From Streptococcus sp. CF8_St5-11 (GTDB lineage Bacteria > Bacillota > Bacilli > Lactobacillales > Streptococcaceae): 64,000 nucleotides of DNA. The stretch's first letter is position 1, and each line of letters opens with the position of its first letter. Positions 8,485 through 18,800 of the stretch are shown here, piece after piece. The position numbers and the translations under genes were made by a program. The stretch spans positions 771,268 through 835,267 of the forward strand of contig NZ_JANCOJ010000001.1 of assembly GCF_024295625.1 (NCBI RefSeq). Reading direction: 5' to 3'. A model generated the notes under the pieces. It was not told the DNA's origin. It was given only the letters and a program-made list of their open reading frames with translations, and did not search any database.

Positions 8485-8950
8485 AAAATCTCCTAAAGAT
8501 TTGATAGATAATGGGATAGAAAATGATCGTCGACAGAGCATGGGCAAGGTTAAAACTAAAACCATTGACCAAAGCATAGGTCCACCAAGGAATATGGTAT
8601 ATCAAGGCATAAACACTATCGATCAAGACCCCATAAGCAAAGGACAGTAGGCCCACAAAAAGGATCTGAAGGACAAAGGGCAACCACTTGTAACTGATGC
8701 GCCAAATGAGCATCAAACAGCCAAAGGCAACAATCTGAAAGAACACAATCAAGCTCATCCCCAGGAAAAAGGCGGAGACAAACATAGTGATCATCATCAC
8801 AAGAAAAGCAAAGCTATACCCTTCAAATATCACCAAGAGAAAAAAGATAGCAGAAATAGGTTGGACATTTGGAAAAGGGGCAAAAGCCTGACGTAGAGCG
8901 ACACAAAGGGCCGCCAAAAGCGAAATACGGGTTAATCGCTGAAGCGTCAT
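8462..8950 (-). CDS. ECF transporter S component (vitamin-type substrate)
   Basis: A 162-residue, very hydrophobic membrane protein with about five to six transmembrane segments. The N-terminal RISLLAALCVALR resembles the AxxxA-type first helix that S components use to dock on EcfT, and the charged C-terminus ends RRFYVEKNHF. It would be the substrate-binding unit working with a shared EcfA-EcfA'-EcfT module encoded elsewhere. The start at 8950 has GGAGG upstream. It lies 9 nt downstream of clpC, and the DUF4430 lipoprotein gene overlaps its end. Substrate cannot be read from sequence. Confidence 0.75.
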   Translation of the reverse strand: MTLQRLTRISLLAALCVALRQAFAPFPNVQPISAIFFLLVIFEGYSFAFLVMMITMFVSAFFLGMSLIVFFQIVAFGCLMLIWRISYKWLPFVLQILFVGLLSFAYGVLIDSVYALIYHIPWWTYALVNGFSFNLAHALSTIIFYPIIYQIFRRFYVEKNHF

Positions 8951-8959
8951 GACGTCCTC

Positions 8960-11389
8960 CTAGACAATCTCGAACTTGATCGTTCCGGCTGTCGTTCCAA
9001 CCTTGATGGTTTGCCCTTCTTGGGCTTGGCCTTTCAGCAATAGCTCTGCTAGTTGATCTTCCACTTCGGTCTGCAAAACGCGACGGAGTGGGCGAGCTCC
9101 CATTTCTGGATCGTAGCCTTTGGTTGCTAGCAACTTGAGCGCTGAAGGCTGGAATTTGAGGGTCATGCCTTGTTCTGCCAAGGTCGCAATGAGCGGTTTG
9201 ACCATGACTTTCACCACCTGCTGCATGTCCTCGCTTGAGAGACTATGGAAGACTACCTTTTCATCAATCCGGTTGATAAACTCTGGACGATAGGTCTTCT
9301 TCAACTCTTCAAACATGCGTTTTTCCATATTGGCCTGGTCAAAGCGGATATCTTTGGCACCAAAACCAACTGTCTTATCATCCCGAAGAGCTGTTGCTCC
9401 CAGGTTTGAGGTCATGATGATAATGGTATTAGAGAAGTCGATCTTCCGGCCTTTGCTATCGGTTAAGACTCCGTCATCTAAGACTTGCAAAAGGACATTG
9501 AAAATGTCTGGGTGGGCTTTTTCCACCTCATCAAATAAGAGGACAGAATACGGTTTGTTGCGGACTTTCTCGGTCAACTCGCCCCCTTCTTCGTAGCCCA
9601 CATAGCCTGGAGGGGCACCGTTGAGGCGGCTAGCGGCGAATTTTTCCATGTACTCACTCATATCAAAACGGATGAGGGCCGATTCATCATCAAATAAAAC
9701 TTCCGCCAAGGCTTTGGCTAGCTCCGTTTTTCCGACACCGGTAGGTCCTAGGAACATGAAAGAACCGATCGGACGTTTATTGCTACGGATACCCGATTGA
9801 TTGCGACGAATAGCCCGACTGATACTCGAAACGGCTTGATCTTGACCAATCACGCGCTTGTGCAATTCTGTTTCTAAGTTTAGGTACTTCTTGGCATCAG
9901 TTTGGGTCAGTTTTTGAGTTGGAATACCCGATAATTGGCTCAAGGTCACCAAGACATCTTGGTCAGTGACCTCTTTTTTGTAGACAATGGGAGCAACCTC
10001 TACTTGTAAGAGCTGGGCTGCTTTCTTCCACTTGCCATCCATCAAAGCCCGGTCCAAGGCGGTCAACTCTTCTTTTACGTGACCGTTGGAATCGCGGTTT
10101 TGTACGGTAGCTGCCGCTTCATCCAAGAGATCAATGGCTGAATCTGGTAATTGACGGCTGGTCAAATAGCGGTGGGAATATTTGACAGCTGTTTCGATCG
10201 CTTCATCGGTAATGGTCACATGATGGTGGTCCTGGTAGGTCTCTTTCAAGCCTTGGAGAATTTGGATGCTATCTGCAACACTCGGTTCTTCAATGGTGAC
10301 TTTCGCAAAACGACGAGAGAGAGCCGCGTCTTTTTCGATATGCTTTTGGTACTCATCTTGAGTCGTAGCACCAACTGTGCGCAAGGTTCCTCGTGCCAGG
10401 GCTGGTTTTAGAATATTGGCTGCGTCTAAGGTCGAATCAATACCGGATCCTGAGCCCATAATGGTATGCAGTTCATCGATAAAGAGAATCACGTGACCGT
10501 CTTCTTCGATGTCCTGGATGATATTGTTCATCCGTTCTTCGAAGTCCCCACGGAAGCGCGTCCCTGCAACGACATTCATGAGATCCAATTCAAGAACACG
10601 CATTTGCGCGATTTCAGCTGGAACATTGCCACTAGCGACACGCTGAGCCAGACCTAATGCAAGAGCGGTTTTTCCGACCCCTGCTTCTCCCACCAATACA
10701 GGATTGTTCTTGGTCTTGCGGCTGAGGATTTGGATCATGCGTGAAATCTCTGCATCCCGGCCGATCACAGGCTCAAGCTGGCCTGCACGCGCCATTTCTG
10801 TCAAATCACGGGTATAATCTTCAAGACCTCCACTGGTGCTTGGGGGCATGCCCATCATATTTCCCATGGTTTGGCGGTTAGGGTTTTGGGCCCGGTAGAG
10901 GCTCCGGATGGCTTTGATATCATTCTTGTCCCAGCCTGCCTTGTCTTCTAAATTCTTGCGAAGGGAGGCAATAGGAACTCCCTTGTCTTGCTCTGTAAAG
11001 GCAAAGCCGGCAAACTCCATGACTTGGCTCGCCAAGGTCCCACGGTCTGCTAGAAGAGAGAGGAGCACATGCTCTGTTCCCAAGGTCTTGGCATGAAGGA
11101 CCTGGGCAATCTCTCTTGCGTGCTTCATAATGGCTTCCATCCGATAAGAAAATGGGAAGATTTCATACCGATTGTCGCTTTGAAAAGCTTGGCCTGTAAT
11201 ATGCTCCGCCGCATCCTGAAACTCATCGATCTGCATAGGATAATCGTTAAGTACAGAACCTGCCACGCTATAGGGATTATTGGCCATAGCCGTCAGGAGA
11301 TGCCAAGTATCTAAGGTATGTCCCTGATAGTGGCCTGCTAGTATTTGGGCCGCTTCTATACTTTCTAACAGTGCTGTTGAATAGTTCAT
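8960..11389 (-). CDS. clpC: ATP-dependent Clp protease ATP-binding subunit ClpC
   Basis: An 809-residue Hsp100 unfoldase that feeds substrates to ClpP. Order: Clp N-terminal repeats (about 1-150); first AAA+ module with Walker A GEAGVGKT (234-241) and Walker B ILFIDELH; a short middle domain; second AAA+ module with GPTGVGKT and [12 protein letters not shown] tripeptide loop in [11 protein letters not shown] of the second module is the ClpP-docking loop. It starts directly after the ctsR stop, in the ctsR-clpC operon. mcsA and mcsB, found in bacilli between these genes, are absent, as is usual in streptococci. CtsR repression is expected through the box at 11941-11957. Confidence 0.97.
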   Translation of the reverse strand: MNYSTALLESIEAAQILAGHYQGHTLDTWHLLTAMANNPYSVAGSVLNDYPMQIDEFQDAAEHITGQAFQSDNRYEIFPFSYRMEAIMKHAREIAQVLHAKTLGTEHVLLSLLADRGTLASQVMEFAGFAFTEQDKGVPIASLRKNLEDKAGWDKNDIKAIRSLYRAQNPNRQTMGNMMGMPPSTSGGLEDYTRDLTEMARAGQLEPVIGRDAEISRMIQILSRKTKNNPVLVGEAGVGKTALALGLAQRVASGNVPAEIAQMRVLELDLMNVVAGTRFRGDFEERMNNIIQDIEEDGHVILFIDELHTIMGSGSGIDSTLDAANILKPALARGTLRTVGATTQDEYQKHIEKDAALSRRFAKVTIEEPSVADSIQILQGLKETYQDHHHVTITDEAIETAVKYSHRYLTSRQLPDSAIDLLDEAAATVQNRDSNGHVKEELTALDRALMDGKWKKAAQLLQVEVAPIVYKKEVTDQDVLVTLSQLSGIPTQKLTQTDAKKYLNLETELHKRVIGQDQAVSSISRAIRRNQSGIRSNKRPIGSFMFLGPTGVGKTELAKALAEVLFDDESALIRFDMSEYMEKFAASRLNGAPPGYVGYEEGGELTEKVRNKPYSVLLFDEVEKAHPDIFNVLLQVLDDGVLTDSKGRKIDFSNTIIIMTSNLGATALRDDKTVGFGAKDIRFDQANMEKRMFEELKKTYRPEFINRIDEKVVFHSLSSEDMQQVVKVMVKPLIATLAEQGMTLKFQPSALKLLATKGYDPEMGARPLRRVLQTEVEDQLAELLLKGQAQEGQTIKVGTTAGTIKFEIV

Positions 11390-11854
11390 CTAGTCGGTAT
11401 TTCCTTTTCTATCTACTTGTTGAATGATTTTTTTCAGCATCGTTGCTCGTAGGATGAGAACATCTCGACCTAGGACCTCATCGGAGGTCGTCGCAAGCAA
11501 GAGCTGCGTTTCACGTCTTGTCAATAATTTTTCTTCATAGAGCATCTGGAGGATATCATTGAAGACCTGCTGGCTGATGGTTTCTCCAATATTGGCTGCC
11601 AAGTCTTGGAGCATCTGATGGTGATCTGAAAACTGGACCTTGCCAATGCGGATATAGCCACCCCCACCGCGTTTGCTCTCTACAATATAGCCTCGACTCT
11701 CGGTAAAACGGGTCTTAATGACATAGTTAATCTGACTGGGTACGACCTGAAAGACATCGGCTAACTCACTTCTTTTGAGCTCTGCCATGCCAGCTTGAGC
11801 CAGCAAGGCCTTAATATAAGCTTCGATGCTATCAGATGTGTTCTTATTTGCCAT
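11390..11854 (-). CDS. ctsR: Class III heat-shock repressor CtsR
   Basis: A 154-residue DNA-binding repressor of clp genes. The N-terminal winged helix-turn-helix ends in the glycine-rich wing RGGGGYIRIG (about residues 65-74), the thermosensing and DNA-contact element; the C-terminal half is the dimerisation/McsB-type domain. The start at 11854 has AAAGGAG about 6 nt upstream. First gene of ctsR-clpC, with an operator downstream of its own -10, so it is autoregulated. Confidence 0.96.
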   Translation of the reverse strand: MANKNTSDSIEAYIKALLAQAGMAELKRSELADVFQVVPSQINYVIKTRFTESRGYIVESKRGGGGYIRIGKVQFSDHHQMLQDLAANIGETISQQVFNDILQMLYEEKLLTRRETQLLLATTSDEVLGRDVLILRATMLKKIIQQVDRKGNTD

Positions 11855-11940
11855 GATGCTCCTTTCTGGCTTGTTTTTTTCTAGATGGATGCTCTGCTCT
11901 TTGGCCCATAAAAAATGGCCTTGGAGTGTTCCTTCTCATC

Positions 11941-11963
11941 ATTGACCTTATTTGACTATTATA
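11941..11963 (-). promoter_or_regulatory. CtsR operator and -10 of ctsR-clpC
   Basis: On the minus strand the heptad direct repeat AGTCAAA-TAA-GGTCAAT (11941-11957) matches the CtsR consensus (A/G)GTCAAA-NAN-(A/G)GTCAAA at all but the last positions. TATAAT (11958-11963) abuts it, so bound CtsR would block transcription start. Confidence 0.88.
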
Positions 11964-12023
11964 CAATTTTTACGGCTGTAAATAAAGCAAAGACTCTATG
12001 GAAATAGGAATCTCTTAAGAAGG

Positions 12024-12056
12024 CAAAAAAAAGAGGCTAGTGAGAACTAACCTCTT
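12024..12056 (-). terminator. Terminator after the GH29 fucosidase gene
   Basis: Stem AAGAGGTTAGT / ACTAGCCTCTT (minus strand) followed by TTTTTT, 15 nt after the stop. Confidence 0.8.
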
Positions 12057-12070
12057 ATGCGAAGAAGGAG

Positions 12071-15000
12071 CTACTCTTTGCGACGAGCGAATTTGGCGCC
12101 TCCGCCCAAGAAACCTAGACCAAGAAGGCCTAACCAAGCAAAGAAACCACCTTCTTTTGTACCGGTTTGAGGTAGTTTTCCTTCCGATTGTAGAGAAGGA
12201 CTTTCAACCACTTCTTTTTCCGGATGGTCTGAAGTCAAAACAGAAACTGCTTCTGGGGTTTTCGGTTGCAAGAGAACAGGTCTTCCTTTTTCTTTTTTGT
12301 CTTCAGCTTGAGAAAGAGTCATAACTTCTGGTTGCACCTTACTTGGGGTGACAGGAGTGGTTGGAGTCGGCATATCAGCTATCAACGGACTTTTTTCCGC
12401 TTCCTTCGTTCCGACTTCTGTGATCTGGTCCTGGGCCTCCACTTCGACAAAGGCATCGACTTCTGTCCGAATTTCTTTGCCTTCTTCTTGTCGAATCTCG
12501 ATCAATTTCAACCGGCGTCCGACCTTTCCTGCTTGAAGGATCCGGCTTTCGCCCTTGGCCAAGTCCTTGTTCTCACGTGTTTGACTCTCAAATGGAATCT
12601 CCTCCGCTTCGATGAGAAGTTCTGGCTTTTCAAGAATCAAATCCCGAATACCTTCTTCTGGCCGTGTCTGCGTCAGGGGTTCATAATTGTGAGCATCTTC
12701 TAAGATGGTTTCAAGGGCTTCGACTTGATTAGCTGCAGCAACCAAATCTGGCCGCTCTTGATCCAACAACTGAGTCAAGTCCGTCAATTGTCCTTGAACC
12801 GTCGGTTTGAGATCTGCTTTCAAGCGATCGAGAGAAGTAGCCTTGATCTTTTCTACTCCTTCTCTGATGATCTGTTGCAGCTCTTCTTGACTGAGCAACT
12901 GGCTATCTTTCCCTGATAGGATAAATTGATCTACCTGGATGGCTCTGGATGACTGAGGGTCATTGAGGGCTGGATCCAGATGCAAGCGTAGCTGGTGGTA
13001 GCCTTTTGCTAGGCCTTGCAGATTGACCAAACTCTGGTCGAGCTTGCGTTGATCTCCGTAGCCACTGAAATAATGATCGCCGTCGATCTCATAATCATGG
13101 CCACGCCCTTCTTCGAAGGCCATTTCTTTCCCATCCAAAGTGACGCTGTAGAGACCATGACTTGGATCAACCACTCCTCGGACCTCCACGCCTGTGCCCT
13201 TAAAGGTAATGGTCACTTCAATGTGTTTCTTGCCTTCCTCATCGGTCACTTGGTTAAAGCTGGACCAAGATTCTGTGCCATTTGAGAAGTCTTTGTTGTC
13301 TGTCTCATGATGCCAGCCTTGGCTATAGTGCAGTTTTGGATCTTGGTCATCCACTTCTTTGCGATTTTCTGGCAACTGGTCTTCATTCATCACTTGGACT
13401 GTCAGTTCTGGAATAAAGCCGACCAGGCTTCCTTGATCCGGATGCAACAATTTGACCTTAAAGTCATAGACATCGGTCGCTTTCCCTGCAAAATCAAGGG
13501 TTGGAACTTGGACTGTTTTTTCCGTCTCTCCATCTGCGAACTCAAGGGTGACGTTGGTATCTTTGTAGACCTTACCATGAACCCCTGTTCCCGGCTCTGT
13601 GATCAATTTCAGACTGGCACTTCCTTTAGAGCCACCTTTTCTCTTGACGACGACTTGCGCTGGGTCGCCTTTTTTAACAGCTAGGGTTGGCTGAGCAAAC
13701 TCAAAGAGACCCTTTTCTTGGTTATTGAGGGCATAAATCCCTTCCGTTGCGATCGCATCTCCCTTGCTATTGACCAAGGTCAAGGTGTGAGATCCTGCTG
13801 CCAAATCCGATGTTTCATAGACCTTTTGGCTGCGTTTGCGGCTTGGACTTTGGGTATTGACGGTCGCTAGCTTTTGGCCATCGACATAGACATCCATTTC
13901 CCCATGACCAGGGTCGACAGTTGCGACGACATAGGCCTTGGTGCCTTCAAATTGATAGGTCACCGAAGCTCCCTTTTCTTTGGTCCACATAGAGGTGCCT
14001 CGAACGCCTTCTCCCTCTTCATTCCACTGGCCATTGGACCGCTCTGCTGTCCGGTCGGAATGATAAGTCAAACCAAGCGGATAGCCATCGGTTTCTTCAA
14101 TGCTGGCTGGTGTCTTATAGACAGAGACACCGTTCAAGATTGGAGTGGCTTGGGCATCAGTGATGGACACCCGAATATAGCGACTATCAACTGGTTGCCC
14201 TTTGATTAATCGGCGGTATCCCACAGTTGAGCCAGCTCCATAAGGAACCCATTGCCCATTCACTGCCACATCAATGGTGAAGCCAGAAATCCGTTGGCCT
14301 TTCTCGATGGTTTCTTTGAGCTCTACCACATCAAAGTGTTGCTCTTTTCCAAGATCAAGGACAAAAGAGCCGGTTTTGGCATCATCTGCAGGTGCCCAAC
14401 TGGTCTTTTCATCGCCATCTGTCAAATGGCTGGCCTTGTAGAGAGGATTGCGCCGTGTCGAGTCAGCTTCTACCAAAGCTCCTGCCGCATAGTTCACACT
14501 GTAGAGTTGGTCCAAGGTCTGGCGGAATTCTTTCAAACGGGCCACATCGGCCTCCGCAAATTTTCCGTCTTGATTGGGTGGAATATTAAGCAGAAGCGGG
14601 GTGCCACGGCCGACCGATTTGAAGTAAATGTCCATCAATTCGCGCAAGGACTTAGGCTCTTGGTTGTCATGGTAGAACCAGCCTGAGCGAATAGAAACAT
14701 CGGCTTCTCCCACTGAGTATTGCTTCCCTTCCGGATCCCCGTGATTGAGGTAGCTATTAGATGGATTGTTGCGGATCTTATCTGGATTAACCTTTTGCCA
14801 AACCGGATCTCCGGCAATCCCCTTTTCATTTCCAATCCAACGAACATTGGTCGGCTCAGCTGAGAAGATAGCTATATCCCCTTGGGCCTTGCGAATGGCT
14901 TCAAACCACTTGTCAAAGGTATAGGTGACCTTTTGAGCCCCATCGCCACGCGCACCATCCATCCAGACTTCTACGAACTTGCCTTTGTTTCCATATTTAG

Positions 15001-15781
15001 GATCTTCAAGGATTTCTTTGAGCTGGTTGAGGTAGTATTCATTGTATTGGTCCTCTGTATCCATATGGTAGAGAGGGCTGTGAGCATCCCAAGGTGAGAG
15101 ATAGACCCCCATGTCCATGTCATACTTGCTGGCAGAAGCAGAAACCTCGGCTAGAACATCGCCTTTTCCATCTTTCCAACCACTTTTGGCAATGGTATGG
15201 TCAGTGTATTTGGATGGGTACAAGAGGAAGCCATCGTGGTGCTTGACGACCATGATCGTCCGTTTAAAGCCTGCATCCTTCAGGGTTTTGATCCACTGAT
15301 CGGTATCCAGATGCTCTGGATAGAAATAATAAGGATCTTCTTGCCCATCTCCCCACTCACGATCGTAGTAAGTATTCATCCCAAAGTGGATGAAAGCCGC
15401 TAGTTCTTCGCGGTGGTATTGCATCTGAGCCTTGCTTGGAAGTGGTCCGTAATCCGCAATCTCAGTCTCCTCATCTAGAGAAGTGGCTGGTTGAGTGGCT
15501 TCTGTCCCTTGGCTGGCTGTGCGATTTTCTTTCTCGCTAGTAACTGCTGAGGGCTGTTCTGATTCTTCTTGGTGCTCGTTCACAGTTTTCTCCTCCTTTC
15601 CTTGATCTCCTGCATCGCTCGTTTCAACCCGTTCTTCACGCGGTTCACTATTCTCAGCTTGTTCCTCTGCGTAACTGGTAGTAGCTCCTAAAAAACAAGT
15701 CGCTACGACTACCGAGCAGACGCCTACCGAGAGTTTACGAATGCCAAATCGATTTCTCTGATCAACTAATCTTTTTCCCAT
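12071..15781 (-). CDS. Wall-anchored alpha-L-fucosidase (GH29)
   Basis: A 1236-residue surface enzyme predicted to release alpha-linked fucose from host or dietary glycans. A YSIRK-type signal (FGIRKLSVG at 12-20) directs export. Residues 110-410 are a GH29 catalytic domain: KHHDGFLL at 180-187 and VWMDGA around Asp275, the likely nucleophile. A galactose-binding/F5-8C-like domain follows (about 420-560), then further beta-rich domains including a Calx-beta-like stretch, then a G5 domain (about 1040-1130). The C-terminus has LPQTG (1203-1207), a hydrophobic segment and ARRKE, for sortase A. It lies about 100 nt downstream of bgaA and may share its transcript. Substrate linkage is not readable from sequence. 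Confidence 0.92.
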   Translation of the reverse strand: MGKRLVDQRNRFGIRKLSVGVCSVVVATCFLGATTSYAEEQAENSEPREERVETSDAGDQGKEEKTVNEHQEESEQPSAVTSEKENRTASQGTEATQPATSLDEETEIADYGPLPSKAQMQYHREELAAFIHFGMNTYYDREWGDGQEDPYYFYPEHLDTDQWIKTLKDAGFKRTIMVVKHHDGFLLYPSKYTDHTIAKSGWKDGKGDVLAEVSASASKYDMDMGVYLSPWDAHSPLYHMDTEDQYNEYYLNQLKEILEDPKYGNKGKFVEVWMDGARGDGAQKVTYTFDKWFEAIRKAQGDIAIFSAEPTNVRWIGNEKGIAGDPVWQKVNPDKIRNNPSNSYLNHGDPEGKQYSVGEADVSIRSGWFYHDNQEPKSLRELMDIYFKSVGRGTPLLLNIPPNQDGKFAEADVARLKEFRQTLDQLYSVNYAAGALVEADSTRRNPLYKASHLTDGDEKTSWAPADDAKTGSFVLDLGKEQHFDVVELKETIEKGQRISGFTIDVAVNGQWVPYGAGSTVGYRRLIKGQPVDSRYIRVSITDAQATPILNGVSVYKTPASIEETDGYPLGLTYHSDRTAERSNGQWNEEGEGVRGTSMWTKEKGASVTYQFEGTKAYVVATVDPGHGEMDVYVDGQKLATVNTQSPSRKRSQKVYETSDLAAGSHTLTLVNSKGDAIATEGIYALNNQEKGLFEFAQPTLAVKKGDPAQVVVKRKGGSKGSASLKLITEPGTGVHGKVYKDTNVTLEFADGETEKTVQVPTLDFAGKATDVYDFKVKLLHPDQGSLVGFIPELTVQVMNEDQLPENRKEVDDQDPKLHYSQGWHHETDNKDFSNGTESWSSFNQVTDEEGKKHIEVTITFKGTGVEVRGVVDPSHGLYSVTLDGKEMAFEEGRGHDYEIDGDHYFSGYGDQRKLDQSLVNLQGLAKGYHQLRLHLDPALNDPQSSRAIQVDQFILSGKDSQLLSQEELQQIIREGVEKIKATSLDRLKADLKPTVQGQLTDLTQLLDQERPDLVAAANQVEALETILEDAHNYEPLTQTRPEEGIRDLILEKPELLIEAEEIPFESQTRENKDLAKGESRILQAGKVGRRLKLIEIRQEEGKEIRTEVDAFVEVEAQDQITEVGTKEAEKSPLIADMPTPTTPVTPSKVQPEVMTLSQAEDKKEKGRPVLLQPKTPEAVSVLTSDHPEKEVVESPSLQSEGKLPQTGTKEGGFFAWLGLLGLGFLGGGAKFARRKE

Positions 15782-15801
15782 ATTCCATTCCTTTATGTCA
15801 C

Positions 15802-15846
15802 CAGGTAAAGAGGGTGGGGCTTCCCCATCCTCCTTCTTTTTACCTG
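15802..15846. other. Intercistronic hairpin between bgaA and the fucosidase gene
   Basis: A long imperfect inverted repeat: CAGGTAAAGAGGGTGGGG (15802-15819), a 3-nt loop, and CCCCATCCTCC..TTTTTACCTG (15823-15846). Read in the direction of the genes there is no T-run after it, so readthrough with RNA processing or partial termination is more likely than full termination. Confidence 0.6.
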
Positions 15847-15885
15847 TGAACTTTTCACCGTTTTTTGCTAGTTTCTCTAGCTGTT

Positions 15886-18800
15886 TTACTTGGCCTTATT
15901 GGCTCTTTTTTTCTGATCGTCCAGCACAGCACTGGCAAGGCCTGCCGCTAGGATTCCAGCAACGAGGCTTGCGACGCTTTCTTCCGTTCCTGTATTTGGT
16001 AATCTACCTTCGGAAACTGGAGCAGCTGAAACTGCTGGTGTTTGAGTTTCTTTCTCGACTTCCTTCCCTGCTGCATCTATCCCTTCCTGGCGCACCGCTT
16101 TGACCTCAAGAGATGCTTGAGGAGTTGCGATAGCTACTGGTCCTTCTGAAACATGAGGGCGCTCTAGGTTCGGAAGCGGTTGTGGTTCTGGTTGTGGTTC
16201 TGGTTGTGGTTGTGGCTCTGGTTGCGGTTGCGGCTCTGGTTGCGGTTGCGGCTGTGGCTCTGGTTGTGGAGTATCTGGAAGTACTTCTTTCGTGCCCACC
16301 TCTGTGATTTCTGCCACTGGATCTAGTTCTACAAAGGCATCTAGTTCCTTCCGGCTTTCCACACCATTTTCTTGAGAAACTTCCACCAAGCGCAATTTGC
16401 GGCCTTTTTGACCTTCTTGAACCACACGTTTCTCACCTTTTGGAAGATCCGCATTTGGACGTTCTAAGCGTTCAAAGTCCATCTCTTCTGGCTCAATCAC
16501 CAACTCTGGCTTGGTATGAACCAGATTCTTAACTCCTTCTTCAGGAATGGCTGAGCCTGTAGGTGCTTTTGCGGAGAGAGAAAGTTGATATACTTTTTCG
16601 ACCTTGCCATCTTCTGAGACAACCTTGACAAGAACAGGAGCATTGGCGCTTTTAGCATCCACGACCGTAACGGCTGTTCCATTCTTGCCTTGTGCGGAAA
16701 CGATTGGACGGTCTCCCTCATACTCTAGATGATAATCTGTCACATCTGGTTTAAAACCTTCTAGGTCTTTACCATTCACTTGGATGGTGACATCAGTTGT
16801 TGCCCGAGCTTCTTCCGTTGGTGCATAGGCACTCAGTTCAATAATTCCAATCCCTTTTAGATTCTCATTTCGAACCATTCTTAAGCGGATCGCTTTGGTT
16901 CTTGTTTCATTGAAGCTAAGGTTGGAGATATAGCCCGGTTCAAAGTCATAATCCAAGCTATAAGGAATTTCTTCCCAGTTAGAGGCCTGGTTAAATGGAT
17001 GATCTGGAAGATTCTTCAGATTGCCATAATCATCCGGAACATCAAAGTCTGGACCAATGTAGCGTTCAAGAACAGTTTTCGTTGGCAGACCTGTTTCCTG
17101 ATCTGCAAAGAAGTCGACCGCTACTTTATTGACCAAACGCTCTGTTACTTGACCATTTTTCTTGAAGATAAGACCAGCAAATACTTCAGTTTGATCCGGT
17201 TCTCTCTTCCAGTTGGTCCAGCGATAGTACTCGTTGTAGCCACCATCATTGATGTAATCGATATAGTCGATTTGATTTGGATCGAGATCATTGGTTTCAC
17301 TAGCAAATGCCCTGGTATCTTCTGCATTGTAGTCACGGTTCACAGAGAGGTTTTCTCCTGTCTTTTCTGATACCCGGACGGTCAGCTGAGCTGTCAGATC
17401 ATAGCCAATGACTTTTCCTTCCAGCGTGAAGCTGCCTTCGTGAGAAAGCGCATCAGCTGGTAGAGGCTTCCAGTCCACCGTCAGTTCCTTGCGTTCATAG
17501 CCTGTATCCCCTTGGAAGTAGACACCTACGGTAGATGGTAGAACCAGATCTTGACCAATTTTCACAAAACGGCTACCTGCTTCCACTGCTACTGGGGCAG
17601 CTTGTTTCAGTTTTTCTGCATCACTTGTGAGATGGAGGCGATATTCTTGTAAGATGGTACCATCTTCCGCTTTATGGATGACACGGATTGGCTCCCCTTC
17701 ATGGACACTTGGCACAACCGTTGCAAGACCGTGATGGCTGGCTGTCGCTTCCACTTGTGGATAAGCCCGATCACGCGCATCGATGTAGTAATCGGTCACA
17801 CTTGGGTTGACACCTGGCAAGACATCGCCATTAACACGAATGGTCAACTGGCTCTTCTCTTCTGCCGCAACCTTATTGGCAAATATCTGAATCTCTGAAA
17901 TAGAGCTTCCACGCTTGCCTTCTGGCGTCTTCATACGGATACGAACAGCATAGGTGTCGACTTTATCAAAACTGAAATGATTCATCTTACCAGCTGCTAC
18001 CGGTTCTTCAACGGTTAGGTTGCTAACTTCTTTCCAGTTGGCTGGATTGTTAAATGGATGGTCTGTTTCGTCTTTGACACGATTTGGATTGCTTGGAACC
18101 GTTGGGATTTGTTCCCCTGTATAGTACTCAATCACATATTCACTTGGAGCCCCAACACCGTGGTCTTCGTGGAAACCAACATGGAGGTTATCCACTGCTC
18201 GCTTGGTCAAGATACCAGAATCCCCAAACAAGATCCCAACCGAATCTTCCGCATTGTTACGACCCCAGTTGGTCCAACGGTTAGCTGGAGCATCGGTAAA
18301 GGAGATGACCTTGTCATTGACCTTAGCAACTGGATCTGCATCGTTAGAGTCACTTGCAAAAGCGAGTGGCAAGACTGATCCTGTCCATTGCTCTGCTACG
18401 TTGGCCCCCTTGACTGTGTTTGCGGAAACACGAATATGAAGACGTGTTGGAAGATCCGTTCCTTCTACACGACCGGCTAGGACAACTTCTCCTTCTTTGG
18501 CCAAGAGTTGCGGATCGACCGCATCCCAGGCCACCTTAGCAGTATAGGTCTTACCATTAGAGTGATAGGTCCGCACGCTTTCTGGAAGGGCTGGTTTTTC
18601 TCCGACTGGAGTGGTAGTGCTGACTTCTTCTACAGCGATAATGCCTTCAACCGTCACTTGAGCTTGGGCTTCTTTTTCCACACCCTCTACATGACCGGTG
18701 ACTGTAAAGCTATGGTAATCCTTGACTTGATCTGCGGTTACAGCATCCCAGGTCACGCGTTTTTCTTTAGGGAATCCCTTATCATACTCGACCAAGACGG

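Noticed and set aside
16180..16269. Possible CRISPR or minisatellite
   Set aside because: Short units without spacers; it codes a Pro-Glu/Gln wall linker in bgaA.
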